DNA from: Sulfuritalea sp.
Lineage (GTDB): Bacteria > Pseudomonadota > Gammaproteobacteria > Burkholderiales > Rhodocyclaceae
DNA: 64,000 bases
Reading direction: 5' to 3'
NCBI RefSeq assembly: GCF_017302275.1
Contig: NZ_JAFLDR010000004.1
Location: 62,001-126,000, forward strand
Shown piece after piece: positions 1-7,711 of this stretch. The notes below the pieces were generated by a model, which made no database searches, was not told where the DNA came from, and worked only from the letters and a program-made list of their open reading frames with translations. The position numbers and the translations under genes were made by a program. Within the stretch, counting starts at the first letter, position 1. Every line of letters starts with the position of its first letter.

Positions 1-234
1 TGCGAGGTCGGGCGCCTTCGGGGCATCGAAATCGATGTCTTCGACGCCAGTCATCGACAGCAGGTCGGCGATACGGGTGCGCCCACGGGTGAGGCGCTTG
101 TAGTCTTCGAAGCTCAAAAGAACGTGAGCGGGTCGTCCGCGATCGGTGATCACGACCGGGCCGGACTTCGCAGCCTTTTTGGCTTTGCTTGCATCCTGGT
201 TGAATTCACGGCTGGAAAGGGTTGTGAGGGTCAT
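1..234 (-). CDS. Phd/YefM-family antitoxin, C-terminus beyond the window
   Basis: Seventy-eight codons are visible, running off the left edge. The product begins MTLTTLSSREFNQDASKAKK and continues with PVVITDRGRPAHVLLSFEDYKRL. This is the typical N-terminal fold of Phd/YefM antitoxins: a start that binds DNA, a 'VxITxRGxPxxVLxSxEDY' strand-loop-helix, then the acidic toxin-binding tail that starts near the window edge. Family members neutralise a partner toxin (often a VapC/PIN or RelE-type RNase) and repress their own operon. An AGAGG ribosome site precedes the ATG. A near-palindrome GGTACGTTACC at 262-272, just upstream, could be an operator. The toxin gene would lie left of the window and is not visible, so the toxin type is unknown. 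Confidence 0.85.
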   Translation of the reverse strand, partial: MTLTTLSSREFNQDASKAKKAAKSGPVVITDRGRPAHVLLSFEDYKRLTRGRTRIADLLSMTGVEDIDFDAPKAPDLA

Positions 235-261
235 GGCCTTACCTCTTGTCCAATGAATGTA

Positions 262-272
262 GGTACGTTACC
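262..272. promoter_or_regulatory. Near-palindrome upstream of the antitoxin gene
   Basis: GGTACGTTACC lies 28 bases upstream of the antitoxin start codon. Antitoxins of this family autorepress from short palindromes overlapping their promoter, so this is a candidate operator. The only evidence is symmetry and position. Confidence 0.25.
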
Positions 273-282
273 ACAAACTAAG

Positions 283-368
283 GCCGTTCGCGTTGAGCTT
301 GTCGAAACGCAAGCCAGTCAATTCAAGGGCTTCGACCGTTCGACAAGCTCACGGCTCAGCCCGAACGG
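283..368. repeat. Inverted pair of GAGCTTGTCGAA-type repeats
   Basis: GAGCTTGTCGAA at 295-306 is the exact reverse complement of TTCGACAAGCTC at 339-350. The flanks (GCCGTTCGCGTT on the left, GGCTCAGCCCGAACGG on the right) are also related in inverted orientation. The pair could form a long hairpin between the antitoxin gene and the PEP-CTERM gene. Sequences with the core TTCGACAAGCTC are a frequent REP-like intergenic repeat in GC-rich proteobacteria (general knowledge). No protein-coding role is seen here. Confidence 0.6.
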
Positions 369-446
369 TTTGACTTGCTCAGCGTTTTCCTGGGCAAGTT
401 TGGCGAAAAGTCGGCGCTGGCGGTACGGCGATCGTTGCTGGTAGCA

Positions 447-479
447 GGAAAGAAAAGGCCCGTTCATTCGAACGGACCT
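447..479 (-). terminator. Rho-independent terminator of the PEP-CTERM gene
   Basis: Read on the minus strand, AGGTCCGTTC, loop GAAT and GAACGGGCCT form a 10-bp stem with one G-U pair, followed by TTTTCTTT. It lies 33 bases past the stop of the PEP-CTERM gene. Confidence 0.8.
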
Positions 480-511
480 AGATCTCTCTCGCGTTAGTGG
501 AGCGGGGCGAA

Positions 512-1333
512 CTATCGCGCGCAACTCCGGCGCCGTCGCGCCAGCCCGACCAAGCCGAGGCCGGCGAGGAGCATGGCGTAGGTTTCTGGTTCGGGCACGG
601 CGGTGACCGCAACGCCGATGTCACCCTCATGGACGGCGATCGCCAGCCGCTGGCCGCTCAGGTCGACCTTGCTGAACATGAACTGGCCGCCATCGGCGGG
701 AACGAAGGCCCAGGCATAGACGGTGTTCGGCGCGTACTCCTGGCCGAACCAGTAGTAGGTCGCCAGGGTCGGGGTGATCAGGTCTTCGAAGTTGCTGAAG
801 TTGCCGGTGTTGGTAAGGCCGTAGTCGATGCCCATGATGCCGGGTCGCACGGCGCCGGCGGTGGTGTATTTGCCGACATTGCCGAGCGTTTCGTGGAACA
901 GGTGGGCCAGTTCGCTATACACCGTGGCGCCGGACTTGGTCAGGGAATTGTGGCCACAGTCGGTGCCGCCGGCGAAGCTGAAGTTGCAGCCGGCCGTTCC
1001 GGTGTCGAGCATCTTCGGCAGGCGCCATTCGGTGTAGCCGCCGAGGGCGAGGTTTCCCGCCCAGGACATCGCCGCGCCCCAGGTCAGGTTGCCGCCGGCG
1101 TAGACGTAGGGCACCTGGTTGGCGTTGGCCAGGTTGGCATTGGCGTCGGCCAGCCAGGTGATGTTGAGCACGGTGTCGTAGAAGGCATCGGCGACGTTGT
1201 CGCCGGTGAGGTCGCGCGCCTGCAGGGTGGATTCCCAGGTGCCCTGGCCGGGGATCGGGCCGGCCAGCGCCGGCGCGGCGATCAGGATCGGGACAAGGGC
1301 GCAGCCGGTGCGCAGGATTCGGAATCGGGCCAT
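512..1333 (-). CDS. PEP-CTERM sorting domain protein
   Basis: This 273-residue exported protein has a signal peptide (about 1-24, ending APALAG) and a C-terminal PEP-CTERM sorting signal from about residue 246: VPEPETY, a hydrophobic helix, then an Arg cluster (RRRR). PEP-CTERM proteins are recognised by an exosortase (XrtA/EpsH type) and are often tied to exopolysaccharide or biofilm surfaces; no exosortase is in the window. The middle contains a WRLPK motif and a Trp/Gly-rich segment reminiscent of DUF1566/Lcl-type adhesin domains, which is a weaker assignment. A GAGGAG ribosome site precedes the ATG. The gene stands alone, with its own terminator and a divergent neighbour. Confidence 0.85.
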   Translation of the reverse strand: MARFRILRTGCALVPILIAAPALAGPIPGQGTWESTLQARDLTGDNVADAFYDTVLNITWLADANANLANANQVPYVYAGGNLTWGAAMSWAGNLALGGYTEWRLPKMLDTGTAGCNFSFAGGTDCGHNSLTKSGATVYSELAHLFHETLGNVGKYTTAGAVRPGIMGIDYGLTNTGNFSNFEDLITPTLATYYWFGQEYAPNTVYAWAFVPADGGQFMFSKVDLSGQRLAIAVHEGDIGVAVTAVPEPETYAMLLAGLGLVGLARRRRSCAR

Positions 1334-1457
1334 CGTGTGTCTCCTCGGGCAGGGGGCCGATGGCGCCGAGTCTAAGGGCGGCGCGGGTGCCGGCGCAATA
1401 GTTCGTTCGGGCTATCCAAAGGGGATTTTCGGCGGAATCACTTGAGGCTTCTATAAA

Positions 1458-1477
1458 ACCTGTCATTTCTGACAGGT
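1458..1477. promoter_or_regulatory. 20-bp perfect palindrome in a divergent promoter region
   Basis: ACCTGTCA, four bases (TTTC), then TGACAGGT is a perfect 8-bp inverted repeat in the 237-bp gap between the PEP-CTERM gene (minus) and the J-like protein gene (plus). It looks like a dimeric regulator site rather than a terminator because no T-tract follows. The regulator is unknown. Confidence 0.4.
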
Positions 1478-1570
1478 GCTTTCCTGCGCCGGACCTGATA
1501 AGTTCCGGCCATTCAAATTGCGTGCGCCGCCGGCGCGGCCTTCCATCAGGTTTCCACTGAATTCAATGTC

Positions 1571-2542
1571 ATGAACACAAGCAAGGTACTCAAGAAGATC
1601 GCGGACGAGATCGGCACCGGGCGGCAGGACCTGGAGGTTTGGACCTGGGCGCTGGCGGAAGCCGGCGGCGACGGCGAGAAGGCCGCGGCGCACTACGTGC
1701 AGCGGCGCATGGCGGCCCTCGCGGCAAAGGAGCCGGAGCCGGATTCCCCCGAGGCCAAGTTGGCCCGCCTGCGCGCGGAGATTCGCCGGCAACTGGCGCT
1801 GCAAAACCGCAAGTCGCTGTACTCGGTGCTGGGCGTGCCGGCCGATGCGGGCGACACGGAGATCGCGCGGACCATCGCGCTGCGGGTCGATGCGGGGGCG
1901 TCGCTCGATGCCGAAACGCGCTACGCGGTGGAAATCCTCGGCAATCCGCAAGCGCGCGAGCAGTTCGACAGGAACCTGCTGGGCCAGTTGAGCACCCGCT
2001 TCGTCGCCGCCGCGCGGACGAGCGACATGGCCGACCCCGAACCGGTCGTCTCGCGCGGCGCCCGCTGGCAGGCGTGGCTGGCGGTTGGGCTGGTGGTGCT
2101 CGGCGCCGGCTACCTGTGGCAGGGCCACAGCCGCGACATGGCGGAACGCGAAGTGCGCCTGAAGGAAGTCGAGGCGCACAAGGAGGAGGTTCGCCTCAAG
2201 GCCCAGGCCACCGAGCGGCTGGTCGAAACCCGTGCCATGCAGGTCGAGGCCTCGATCGAGCAGCAGCAGCGGGCCAACGAGCAGCGCGAACGGATGGTGC
2301 AGGAATCCATCCAGCGCCAGGACCGGCAGAACTTCGAATCGGCGCTGCGCCAGGAACAGCGTGCGGAGCAGGCGGAACAGCGTCGGGTACAGGCCGAACA
2401 GGCGCGGACGCTGGCGGAAATCCGGCGCCGCGATGCCGAAGCCCAGGCGGCGACGCGGGTGATCCGGCAACAGGCGATCCAGGATGCGATGGCGCGCGGC
2501 AACCACAACGAGGCGCAACGCCTGCGCAGCCAGCAATATTGA
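1571..2542 (+). CDS. Membrane protein with degenerate J-like domain and long coiled coil
   Basis: The 323-residue product has four parts. An N-terminal helical part (1-75) is followed by a segment at about 81-135 (KSLYSVLGVPADAGDTEIAR) that resembles the first helices of a DnaJ domain but lacks the HPD tripeptide needed to stimulate DnaK. One transmembrane helix lies at about 166-183. The Glu/Arg/Gln-rich C-terminal half (187-310) should form a long coiled coil. No family is recognised with confidence. By architecture it would be an inner-membrane protein with the J-like part on one side and the coiled coil on the other. The start is the ATG preceded by TTCAATGTC, without a strong ribosome site. 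It is transcribed alone, divergent from the PEP-CTERM gene. Confidence 0.7.
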   Translation: MNTSKVLKKIADEIGTGRQDLEVWTWALAEAGGDGEKAAAHYVQRRMAALAAKEPEPDSPEAKLARLRAEIRRQLALQNRKSLYSVLGVPADAGDTEIARTIALRVDAGASLDAETRYAVEILGNPQAREQFDRNLLGQLSTRFVAAARTSDMADPEPVVSRGARWQAWLAVGLVVLGAGYLWQGHSRDMAEREVRLKEVEAHKEEVRLKAQATERLVETRAMQVEASIEQQQRANEQRERMVQESIQRQDRQNFESALRQEQRAEQAEQRRVQAEQARTLAEIRRRDAEAQAATRVIRQQAIQDAMARGNHNEAQRLRSQQY

Positions 2543-2563
2543 GCTCCGGCGTCCGGGCGCAGG

Positions 2564-2615
2564 AAAGTCGGTGCCCCACCAAGACGACTTCCTCCGGCCG
2601 CAGGCGCTGCGGCGC
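2564..2615 (+). repeat. Dispersed AGTCGG repeat, long form (divergent copy)
   Basis: AAAGTCGGTGCCCCACC, then GACTTCCTCCGG and GGCGCTGCGGCG, matches in order the long copies at 15281-15335 and 18525-18573. It lies in the gap between the J-like gene and the methyltransferase gene. Confidence 0.6.
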
Positions 2616-2678
2616 GCGGGCGCGGTCGGGGGCTCTCGCAGTACTATCCGTCCTCCATCTACCTACGGAATCGTTCCC

Positions 2679-3305
2679 ATGAATCAGGAAACCCGCTGGA
2701 ATACGCGCTACCGCGATGCCGGCGACGACTACCTGTTCGGCACCGAGCCGAACCGCTTCCTGGCGCATCGCGCCGACTTGTTGCGCAATGGCCGCTCGGC
2801 CCTGTGCGTGGCCGATGGCGAGGGGCGCAATTCGGTCTGGCTGGCGGAGCAGGGGCTGGAGGTCACCGCCGTTGAGATATCCTCCTTCGCCGTGGAAAAG
2901 GCGCGCCGGCTGGCCGCCGGGCGCGGCGTCGATATCCGTTTCGAGCTGGTCGACATGCTGGCGCCGGGCTGGCCGCCGGCGCCGCTGCACGGCCTGTTCG
3001 ACTGGGTGATCGGCGTCTTCATCCAGTTCACCGGCGCCGTCGATCGCGCGCGGCAGTTCGCGGCGATGAAGCAACTGACTGCCCGCGGCGGACGCATCCT
3101 GTTGCAGGGGTACACCCCAAAGCAACTCGAGTACGGCACCGGCGGCCCCGGCGTGCTCGAAAACCTCTATACCGCCGACATCCTGCGCGCAGCCTTTGCC
3201 GACTGGGTCGTCGAGGAACTGGTCGAGTACGAGGACGAGATCGTCGAGGGCTTTGGCCACAAGGGGCGCTCGGCGCTGATCGGGCTGGTTGCGCGCAAGC
3301 CCTGA
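2679..3305 (+). CDS. Class I SAM-dependent methyltransferase
   Basis: The protein has 208 residues. A glycine-rich SAM-binding motif I (ALCVADGEGRNSVWLAEQG, about 40-58) is followed by an acidic residue in TAVEIS at the end of strand 2, as in class I Rossmann methyltransferases. The order of elements resembles small TehB/thiopurine-type methyltransferases, but the substrate cannot be read from the sequence. The reading frame stays open upstream, but the family-like N-terminus (MNQETRWNTRYRDAGDDYLFG, close to the usual 'FWdxry...y.yG..PN') sets this ATG as the start. The gene is followed by a convergent prmB. Confidence 0.85.
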   Translation: MNQETRWNTRYRDAGDDYLFGTEPNRFLAHRADLLRNGRSALCVADGEGRNSVWLAEQGLEVTAVEISSFAVEKARRLAAGRGVDIRFELVDMLAPGWPPAPLHGLFDWVIGVFIQFTGAVDRARQFAAMKQLTARGGRILLQGYTPKQLEYGTGGPGVLENLYTADILRAAFADWVVEELVEYEDEIVEGFGHKGRSALIGLVARKP

Positions 3306-3328
3306 GCGGCGGGGGATTGCGGGCAATG

Positions 3329-3352
3329 CAAGTCGGCGCCGACGCTACGGCA
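3329..3352 (+). repeat. Dispersed AGTCGG repeat, short form, overlapping the prmB stop
   Basis: AAGTCGGCGCC followed by GCTACGGC. The prmB stop codon (TAG, complement of 3345-3347) lies inside this copy, so the repeat supplies the end of the prmB frame. Confidence 0.6.
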
Positions 3353-4247
3353 CCGGGGGCAGGTCTTCCCGGGTGACGAGAAAAATCTTGCCCGTCGCGT
3401 GCTCGGTATCGAGCCAGACGGCATTGAGCTCGGGGAAGGCGGCAGTCACCAGGTTCTGGTTGTGGCCGACCTCGATGGCGATCACGCCGCCCGGATTCAG
3501 GTGGGCGGCGGCTTCGGCGAGGATGCGGCGTACCACGTCGAGACCGTCGGGGCCGGCGGCCAGGGCCAAGGCAGGCTCGTGGCGATACTCCGCGGGCAGC
3601 GCGTCCATCGCCTGCGCCGTGACGTAGGGCGGGTTACAGACGATCAGGTCGTAACGCTTGCCGGGCACGGCGGCGAACAGGTCGGATTCGATGGCCTTCA
3701 CGCGCTCGTTGAGGCCGTAGTCGGCGATGTTGCGGCAGGCCACCACCAGCGCGTCCGGCGAGATGTCGATGGCATCAATGGCGGCATTGGGGAAGGCGTG
3801 GGCCATCAGCACGGCGAGGCAGCCCGAGCCGGTGCACAGGTCGAGCGCGGAGCCGACCGCGTCGGGATCCTCGATCCAGGGCGCGAAGCCGTCTTCGAGG
3901 AGTTCCGCGAAGTAGGAGCGCGGCACGATCACGCGCTGGTCGACATAGAAGCGGAACTCGCCGAGCCAGGCCTCATGCAGCAGGTAGGCGGTGGGCATGC
4001 GATGGGCTACGCGCTGCTGCAGCATGTCGAGTAGCGCCAGGCGTTCGCCGTGGGTCAGTCGCGCGTCGAGCCAGGGCTCGAGCGTGTCGCGCGGCAGGTG
4101 CAGGGTGGCCAGCACCAGCCAGACCGCCTCGTCCCAGGCATTCTCGGTGCCGTGGCCGTAGCTGAGCCCGGCTTCGTTGAAGCGGCTGACGGCCCAGCGC
4201 AGCCAGTCGCGAATGGTGACCAAGTCGTCGGTGGCGCTGTTGATCAT
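3345..4247 (-). CDS. prmB: 50S ribosomal protein L3 glutamine N5-methyltransferase
   Basis: The 300-residue protein belongs to the HemK/PrmB family, which methylates the side-chain amide of a glutamine; PrmB acts on ribosomal protein L3. SAM motif DLCTGSGC (136-143) and the hallmark NPPY (205-208), which positions the amide nitrogen, are both present. The N-terminal helical domain (1-100) with AWDEAVWLVLATLHLP matches PrmB more closely than the release-factor enzyme PrmC. The length is typical. It is the last gene of the minus-strand dap run. The final codons and the stop fall in a dispersed repeat, so the last few residues may not be ancestral. Confidence 0.92.
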   Translation of the reverse strand: MINSATDDLVTIRDWLRWAVSRFNEAGLSYGHGTENAWDEAVWLVLATLHLPRDTLEPWLDARLTHGERLALLDMLQQRVAHRMPTAYLLHEAWLGEFRFYVDQRVIVPRSYFAELLEDGFAPWIEDPDAVGSALDLCTGSGCLAVLMAHAFPNAAIDAIDISPDALVVACRNIADYGLNERVKAIESDLFAAVPGKRYDLIVCNPPYVTAQAMDALPAEYRHEPALALAAGPDGLDVVRRILAEAAAHLNPGGVIAIEVGHNQNLVTAAFPELNAVWLDTEHATGKIFLVTREDLPPVP

Positions 4248-4317
4248 GGGCGTGAAGGGCCTCCAGCGTGGCGGACGAAGCGACCCGTCGCTGTCGAGCG
4301 CAGGGAGCTAACAGTCA

Positions 4318-4335
4318 CCCCCGCCCGGGCGGGGG
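4318..4335. terminator. GC-only perfect palindrome between dapE and prmB
   Basis: CCCCCGCCC joined directly to GGGCGGGGG is an 18-base perfect palindrome, followed by more G-runs. It lies 18 bases beyond the dapE stop. It could pause or end transcription, but there is no T-tract, so it may only weaken read-through into prmB. Confidence 0.4.
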
Positions 4336-4352
4336 TTGGGGGGTGGGGGCGA

Positions 4353-5534
4353 TTAAATCGCTTTCTTGTCATTGGGGGAGGCGTGGGAGAACAGCAGGCG
4401 CTCGAACGTGAGTTCGTAGATGCGCGCCAGCGGTTCGAGGTCGGCGACCGCGACGCGTTCGTCGATCTTGTGGATGCTGGCATTGACCGGTCCGAACTCC
4501 ACCAGTTGCGGGCAGATATCGGCGATGAAGCGGCCATCCGAAGTGCCGCCGGTGGTCGACAGTTCGGTGGCGACGCCGGTGGCTTCGGCGGAGGCCGCCG
4601 CCAGCGCGATGCAAAGTTCGCCGCGCGGGGTCAGGAAGGGCCTGGCGCCCAGCGTCCAGGCGATCTCGTAGTCGAGGCCGTGGCGCTCGAGCAGGGCATG
4701 GACGCGCGCTTGCAGGCCGTCGACCGTACTGGCGGTGGAAAAGCGGAAGTTGAAGTCGATCACGAAGCTGCCGGGCACCACGTTGCCGGCGCCGGTGCCG
4801 GCGTGGGCGTTTGAGACCTGGAAGCTGGTGGGCGGAAAATACTCGTTGCCGGCATCCCAGGTGGTGGCGGCGAGTTCGGCCAGGGCCGGCGCCGCCAGGT
4901 GCACCGGGTTCCTCACCAGCTGCGGGTAGGCAACGTGGCCTTGCACCCCGCGCACCGAAAGCTTCGCCGAGAGCGAACCGCGGCGGCCGTTTTTCATGGT
5001 GTCGCCGAGGCGGGCGACGCAGGTCGGCTCGCCGACGATGCAGAAGTCGATGGTTTCGTTGCGCGCCTTGAGCGCTTCCACCACGCGCACCGTGCCGTCG
5101 ATGGCGTCGCCTTCCTCGTCGGAGGTGAGCAGCAATGCCAAAGAGCCGGCGCCGACCGCGTTTGCCAACTCGCGGCGATTTATCAGCCGTTCCATGCCGA
5201 TGATGCAGGCGGCGATCGAGGTCTTCATGTCGGCCGCGCCGCGCCCGTAGAGATAGCCGTCACGTATGGTCGGCTCGAAGGGCGGCGAGGTCCATTGATC
5301 CAGCGGTCCGGTCGGCACCACGTCGGTGTGGCCGGCGAAGCAGATCAGGCGACCGGCGGGTTTGCCAGCGGGGTCGCGCCGCGCCCAGAGGTTCGACACG
5401 CCGCCGGCATCGATGCGCTCGATGCTGAACCCGAGCGGCACCAGCCACGAGGCGATCAGGTCGAGGCAGCCGGCATCGTCGGGCGTGACCGACGGGCGCG
5501 CGATCAGCGCCCGCGCTTTTTCCAGCACCTCCAT
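4353..5534 (-). CDS. dapE: Succinyl-diaminopimelate desuccinylase
   Basis: The enzyme hydrolyses N-succinyl-LL-2,6-diaminopimelate to LL-diaminopimelate and succinate in lysine and cell-wall precursor synthesis. It is a di-zinc M20 peptidase-family enzyme of 393 residues. Metal ligands and catalytic residues are in place: H69 and D71 in GHTDVVP, D102 in GRGAADMK, E140-E141 in SDEEGD, and the late His in [11 protein letters not shown]. The length matches the family. It lies downstream of pilU on the same strand after 145 bases with no clear promoter. Together with dapC and dapD it gives three of the steps of the succinylase branch. Confidence 0.96.
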   Translation of the reverse strand: MEVLEKARALIARPSVTPDDAGCLDLIASWLVPLGFSIERIDAGGVSNLWARRDPAGKPAGRLICFAGHTDVVPTGPLDQWTSPPFEPTIRDGYLYGRGAADMKTSIAACIIGMERLINRRELANAVGAGSLALLLTSDEEGDAIDGTVRVVEALKARNETIDFCIVGEPTCVARLGDTMKNGRRGSLSAKLSVRGVQGHVAYPQLVRNPVHLAAPALAELAATTWDAGNEYFPPTSFQVSNAHAGTGAGNVVPGSFVIDFNFRFSTASTVDGLQARVHALLERHGLDYEIAWTLGARPFLTPRGELCIALAAASAEATGVATELSTTGGTSDGRFIADICPQLVEFGPVNASIHKIDERVAVADLEPLARIYELTFERLLFSHASPNDKKAI

Positions 5535-5679
5535 CAGATGTCGCGAACGAATCTGCTGCGCGACCGTATTGCGGCGTTGCTCATTCGCTCACTCCTTGCC
5601 TATCCATTTGATATGTCTCGTCGTTCGCTCAATCGCGCCTTGCTCTCCGGCCTGCTCGCGACGATTCCTTCACAACATC

Positions 5680-6864
5680 CTAGCTGCCCATGTCCAGCTT
5701 GAAATCGCTGAAGGAACCGGGCGCGGTGGACTTGGTGTAGTCGGGTGCGGCGCCGGGCTTGTCGGCTTGTGCGCCGGCGCCCTCGGCCGCCGCCGCTCCC
5801 GGTGCCGCCGCGTTGTTGATCACCTGCTGCAGGTTGTTGGCCGAGTCGGCGTTGGCCAGGGCTTCTTCGAGGGTGATGACGCCGGTGCTGTACAGCGAAT
5901 ACAGGCTTTGCTCGAAGGTCTGGCTGCCCGGCACCATGCTCTTTTCCATGGCGTCCTTGATTTCCGCAAGGTCGCCCTTTTCGATCAGTTCGGCGATGTA
6001 GCGCGAATTGAGCAGCACCTCGATGGCAGGGATGCGCCCGCCATCGGGCTTTTTGCACAGGCGCTGCGAGATCACGCACTTGAGCGTCACCGCGAGGTCG
6101 GCCAGCAGCGAGGGGCGGTTCTCCAGCGGGTAGAAGCTGATGATCCGGCTCATCGCGTGGTAGCTGTTGTTGGCATGCAGCGTCGCGAGGCAAAGGTGGC
6201 CGGATTGTGCGTAGGCGATGGCCTGGCTCATGGTGTCCTTGTCGCGGATCTCGCCGATGAAGATCACGTCGGGGGCCTGGCGCAGCGCGTTTTTCAGCGC
6301 GATCTGGTAGGCCTTGGTGTCGGTGCCGACTTCGCGCTGGTTGACGATGGACTTCTTGTTCTTGAAAAGGAACTCCAGCGGATCCTCCAGCGTCAGGATA
6401 TGGCCAGAGGCGGTCTCGTTGCGGTGGTCGATCATCGACGTCAGCGTCGTCGATTTGCCGGAACCGGTGGCACCGACCATCAGGATCAGGCCACGCTTTT
6501 CCATGATGACGTCCTTGAGGACGGGTGGCAGGCCGAGGGTCTCGAATTTCGGAATGTCCACCGGGATATAGCGCGCCACCAGTGCCGGCGTGCCGCGCTG
6601 GAAGAAGCAGGAGAGCCGGAAAACGCCGACGTCGGGCGCCACGACGCGCGTCTGCAGTTCCTTTTCGCGATCGAACTCCGCCATCTGGTCCGCGCTGAGC
6701 ACTTCGGCGAGCAGGTTCCTCACCGTCGCGGCATCGAGGATGGCCGGATTGATCGGCACCGAGTTGCCCAGCAGCTTGATGGTGATCGGGGCGCCGACCG
6801 ATAGAAACAGGTCCGAGGCCTTCTTCTCGGCCATCAAGTGAAACAGTCTGTCCATCGTGCCCAT
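5680..6864 (-). CDS. pilU: Twitching motility ATPase PilU (PilT-like)
   Basis: This hexameric cytoplasmic ATPase helps retract type IV pili. The protein has 394 residues with Walker A GATGSGKST (131-139), an Asp box, Walker B in DVIFIGEIRD, and the His box around LATLHANN. The N-terminal MDRLFHLMAEKKASDLFLS is typical of PilU rather than PilT. The C-terminal 45 residues are Ala/Gly-rich and probably disordered. The start is the ATG at 6864, preceded by GGGAGA; the frame is open further upstream into dapD, but that part has no family resemblance. Only 17 bases separate it from dapD, so it is probably co-transcribed with lysine biosynthesis genes. No other pilus gene is in the window. Confidence 0.93.
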   Translation of the reverse strand: MGTMDRLFHLMAEKKASDLFLSVGAPITIKLLGNSVPINPAILDAATVRNLLAEVLSADQMAEFDREKELQTRVVAPDVGVFRLSCFFQRGTPALVARYIPVDIPKFETLGLPPVLKDVIMEKRGLILMVGATGSGKSTTLTSMIDHRNETASGHILTLEDPLEFLFKNKKSIVNQREVGTDTKAYQIALKNALRQAPDVIFIGEIRDKDTMSQAIAYAQSGHLCLATLHANNSYHAMSRIISFYPLENRPSLLADLAVTLKCVISQRLCKKPDGGRIPAIEVLLNSRYIAELIEKGDLAEIKDAMEKSMVPGSQTFEQSLYSLYSTGVITLEEALANADSANNLQQVINNAAAPGAAAAEGAGAQADKPGAAPDYTKSTAPGSFSDFKLDMGS

Positions 6865-6881
6865 GGTGCGGTCTCCCGGTT

Positions 6882-7700
6882 TTAGTCGCGCAGCAGTTCG
6901 TTGATGCCGGTCTTGGCCCGCGTCTGCGCATCGACGCGCTTGACGATGACGGCGCAATACAGGCTGTACCTGCCGTCGGCCGACGGCAGGTTACCGCTGA
7001 CCACGACCGAGCCCTCCGGAATGCGACCATACATGACTTCGCCCGTGGCGCGGTCGTAGATCTTCGTGCTCTGGCCGATATACACGCCCATCGAGATCAC
7101 GCAGTTGTCCTCGACGATGACGCCCTCGACCACTTCCGAGCGGGCGCCGACGAAGCAGTTGTCGCCGATGATGGTCGGGTTGGCCTGCAGCGGCTCCAGC
7201 ACGCCACCGATGCCGACGCCGCCGGACAGGTGCACGTTCTTGCCGATCTGCGCGCAGGAGCCGACGGTGGCCCAGGCGTCGACCATGGTGCCTTCATCGA
7301 CGTAGGCGCCGATATTCACGAAGCTGGGCATCAGCACCACGTTTTTCGCGATGAAGCTGCCGCGCCGCGCCACGGCCGGCGGCACCACGCGGAAGCCGCC
7401 CTTCTGGAAGGAATGCGTGTCGTAGTTGGCGAACTTGGTCGGCACCTTGTCGAAGTAGCGCATCGGGCCGCCGTCCATCAGCACGTTGTCCTCGAGGCGG
7501 AAGGAGAGCAGCACGGCTTTCTTGATCCACTGGTGCGTGGTCCAGGCGCCGTCGATCTTCTCCGCGACGCGCAGCGTGCCGGCGTCCAGTTCGCCGAGGA
7601 CGTGGGCCACGGCGTCACCGATGCGGGCGGGCGCCTTGCCGGGGCTCAGGCTGGCACGGTCTTCCCAGGCCTGCTCGATGGTTTGCTGCAGTTCGTTCAT
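6882..7700 (-). CDS. dapD: Tetrahydrodipicolinate N-succinyltransferase
   Basis: The enzyme transfers succinyl from succinyl-CoA to tetrahydrodipicolinate, the step before DapC. The product has 272 residues. An N-terminal helical domain is followed by a left-handed beta-helix of hexapeptide repeats (about 100-240, e.g. [20 protein letters not shown]). The conserved [11 protein letters not shown] segment is present. The ATG at 7700 was chosen because [16 protein letters not shown] is the family N-terminus. It lies 11 bases after dapC and 17 before pilU, which indicates an operon. Confidence 0.97.
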   Translation of the reverse strand: MNELQQTIEQAWEDRASLSPGKAPARIGDAVAHVLGELDAGTLRVAEKIDGAWTTHQWIKKAVLLSFRLEDNVLMDGGPMRYFDKVPTKFANYDTHSFQKGGFRVVPPAVARRGSFIAKNVVLMPSFVNIGAYVDEGTMVDAWATVGSCAQIGKNVHLSGGVGIGGVLEPLQANPTIIGDNCFVGARSEVVEGVIVEDNCVISMGVYIGQSTKIYDRATGEVMYGRIPEGSVVVSGNLPSADGRYSLYCAVIVKRVDAQTRAKTGINELLRD

Positions 7701-7711
7701 GCTGGAATCCT

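Noticed and set aside
5535-5679. Leader or small gene between pilU and dapE
   Set aside because: No start with family resemblance, hairpin with T-tract or clear promoter was seen.
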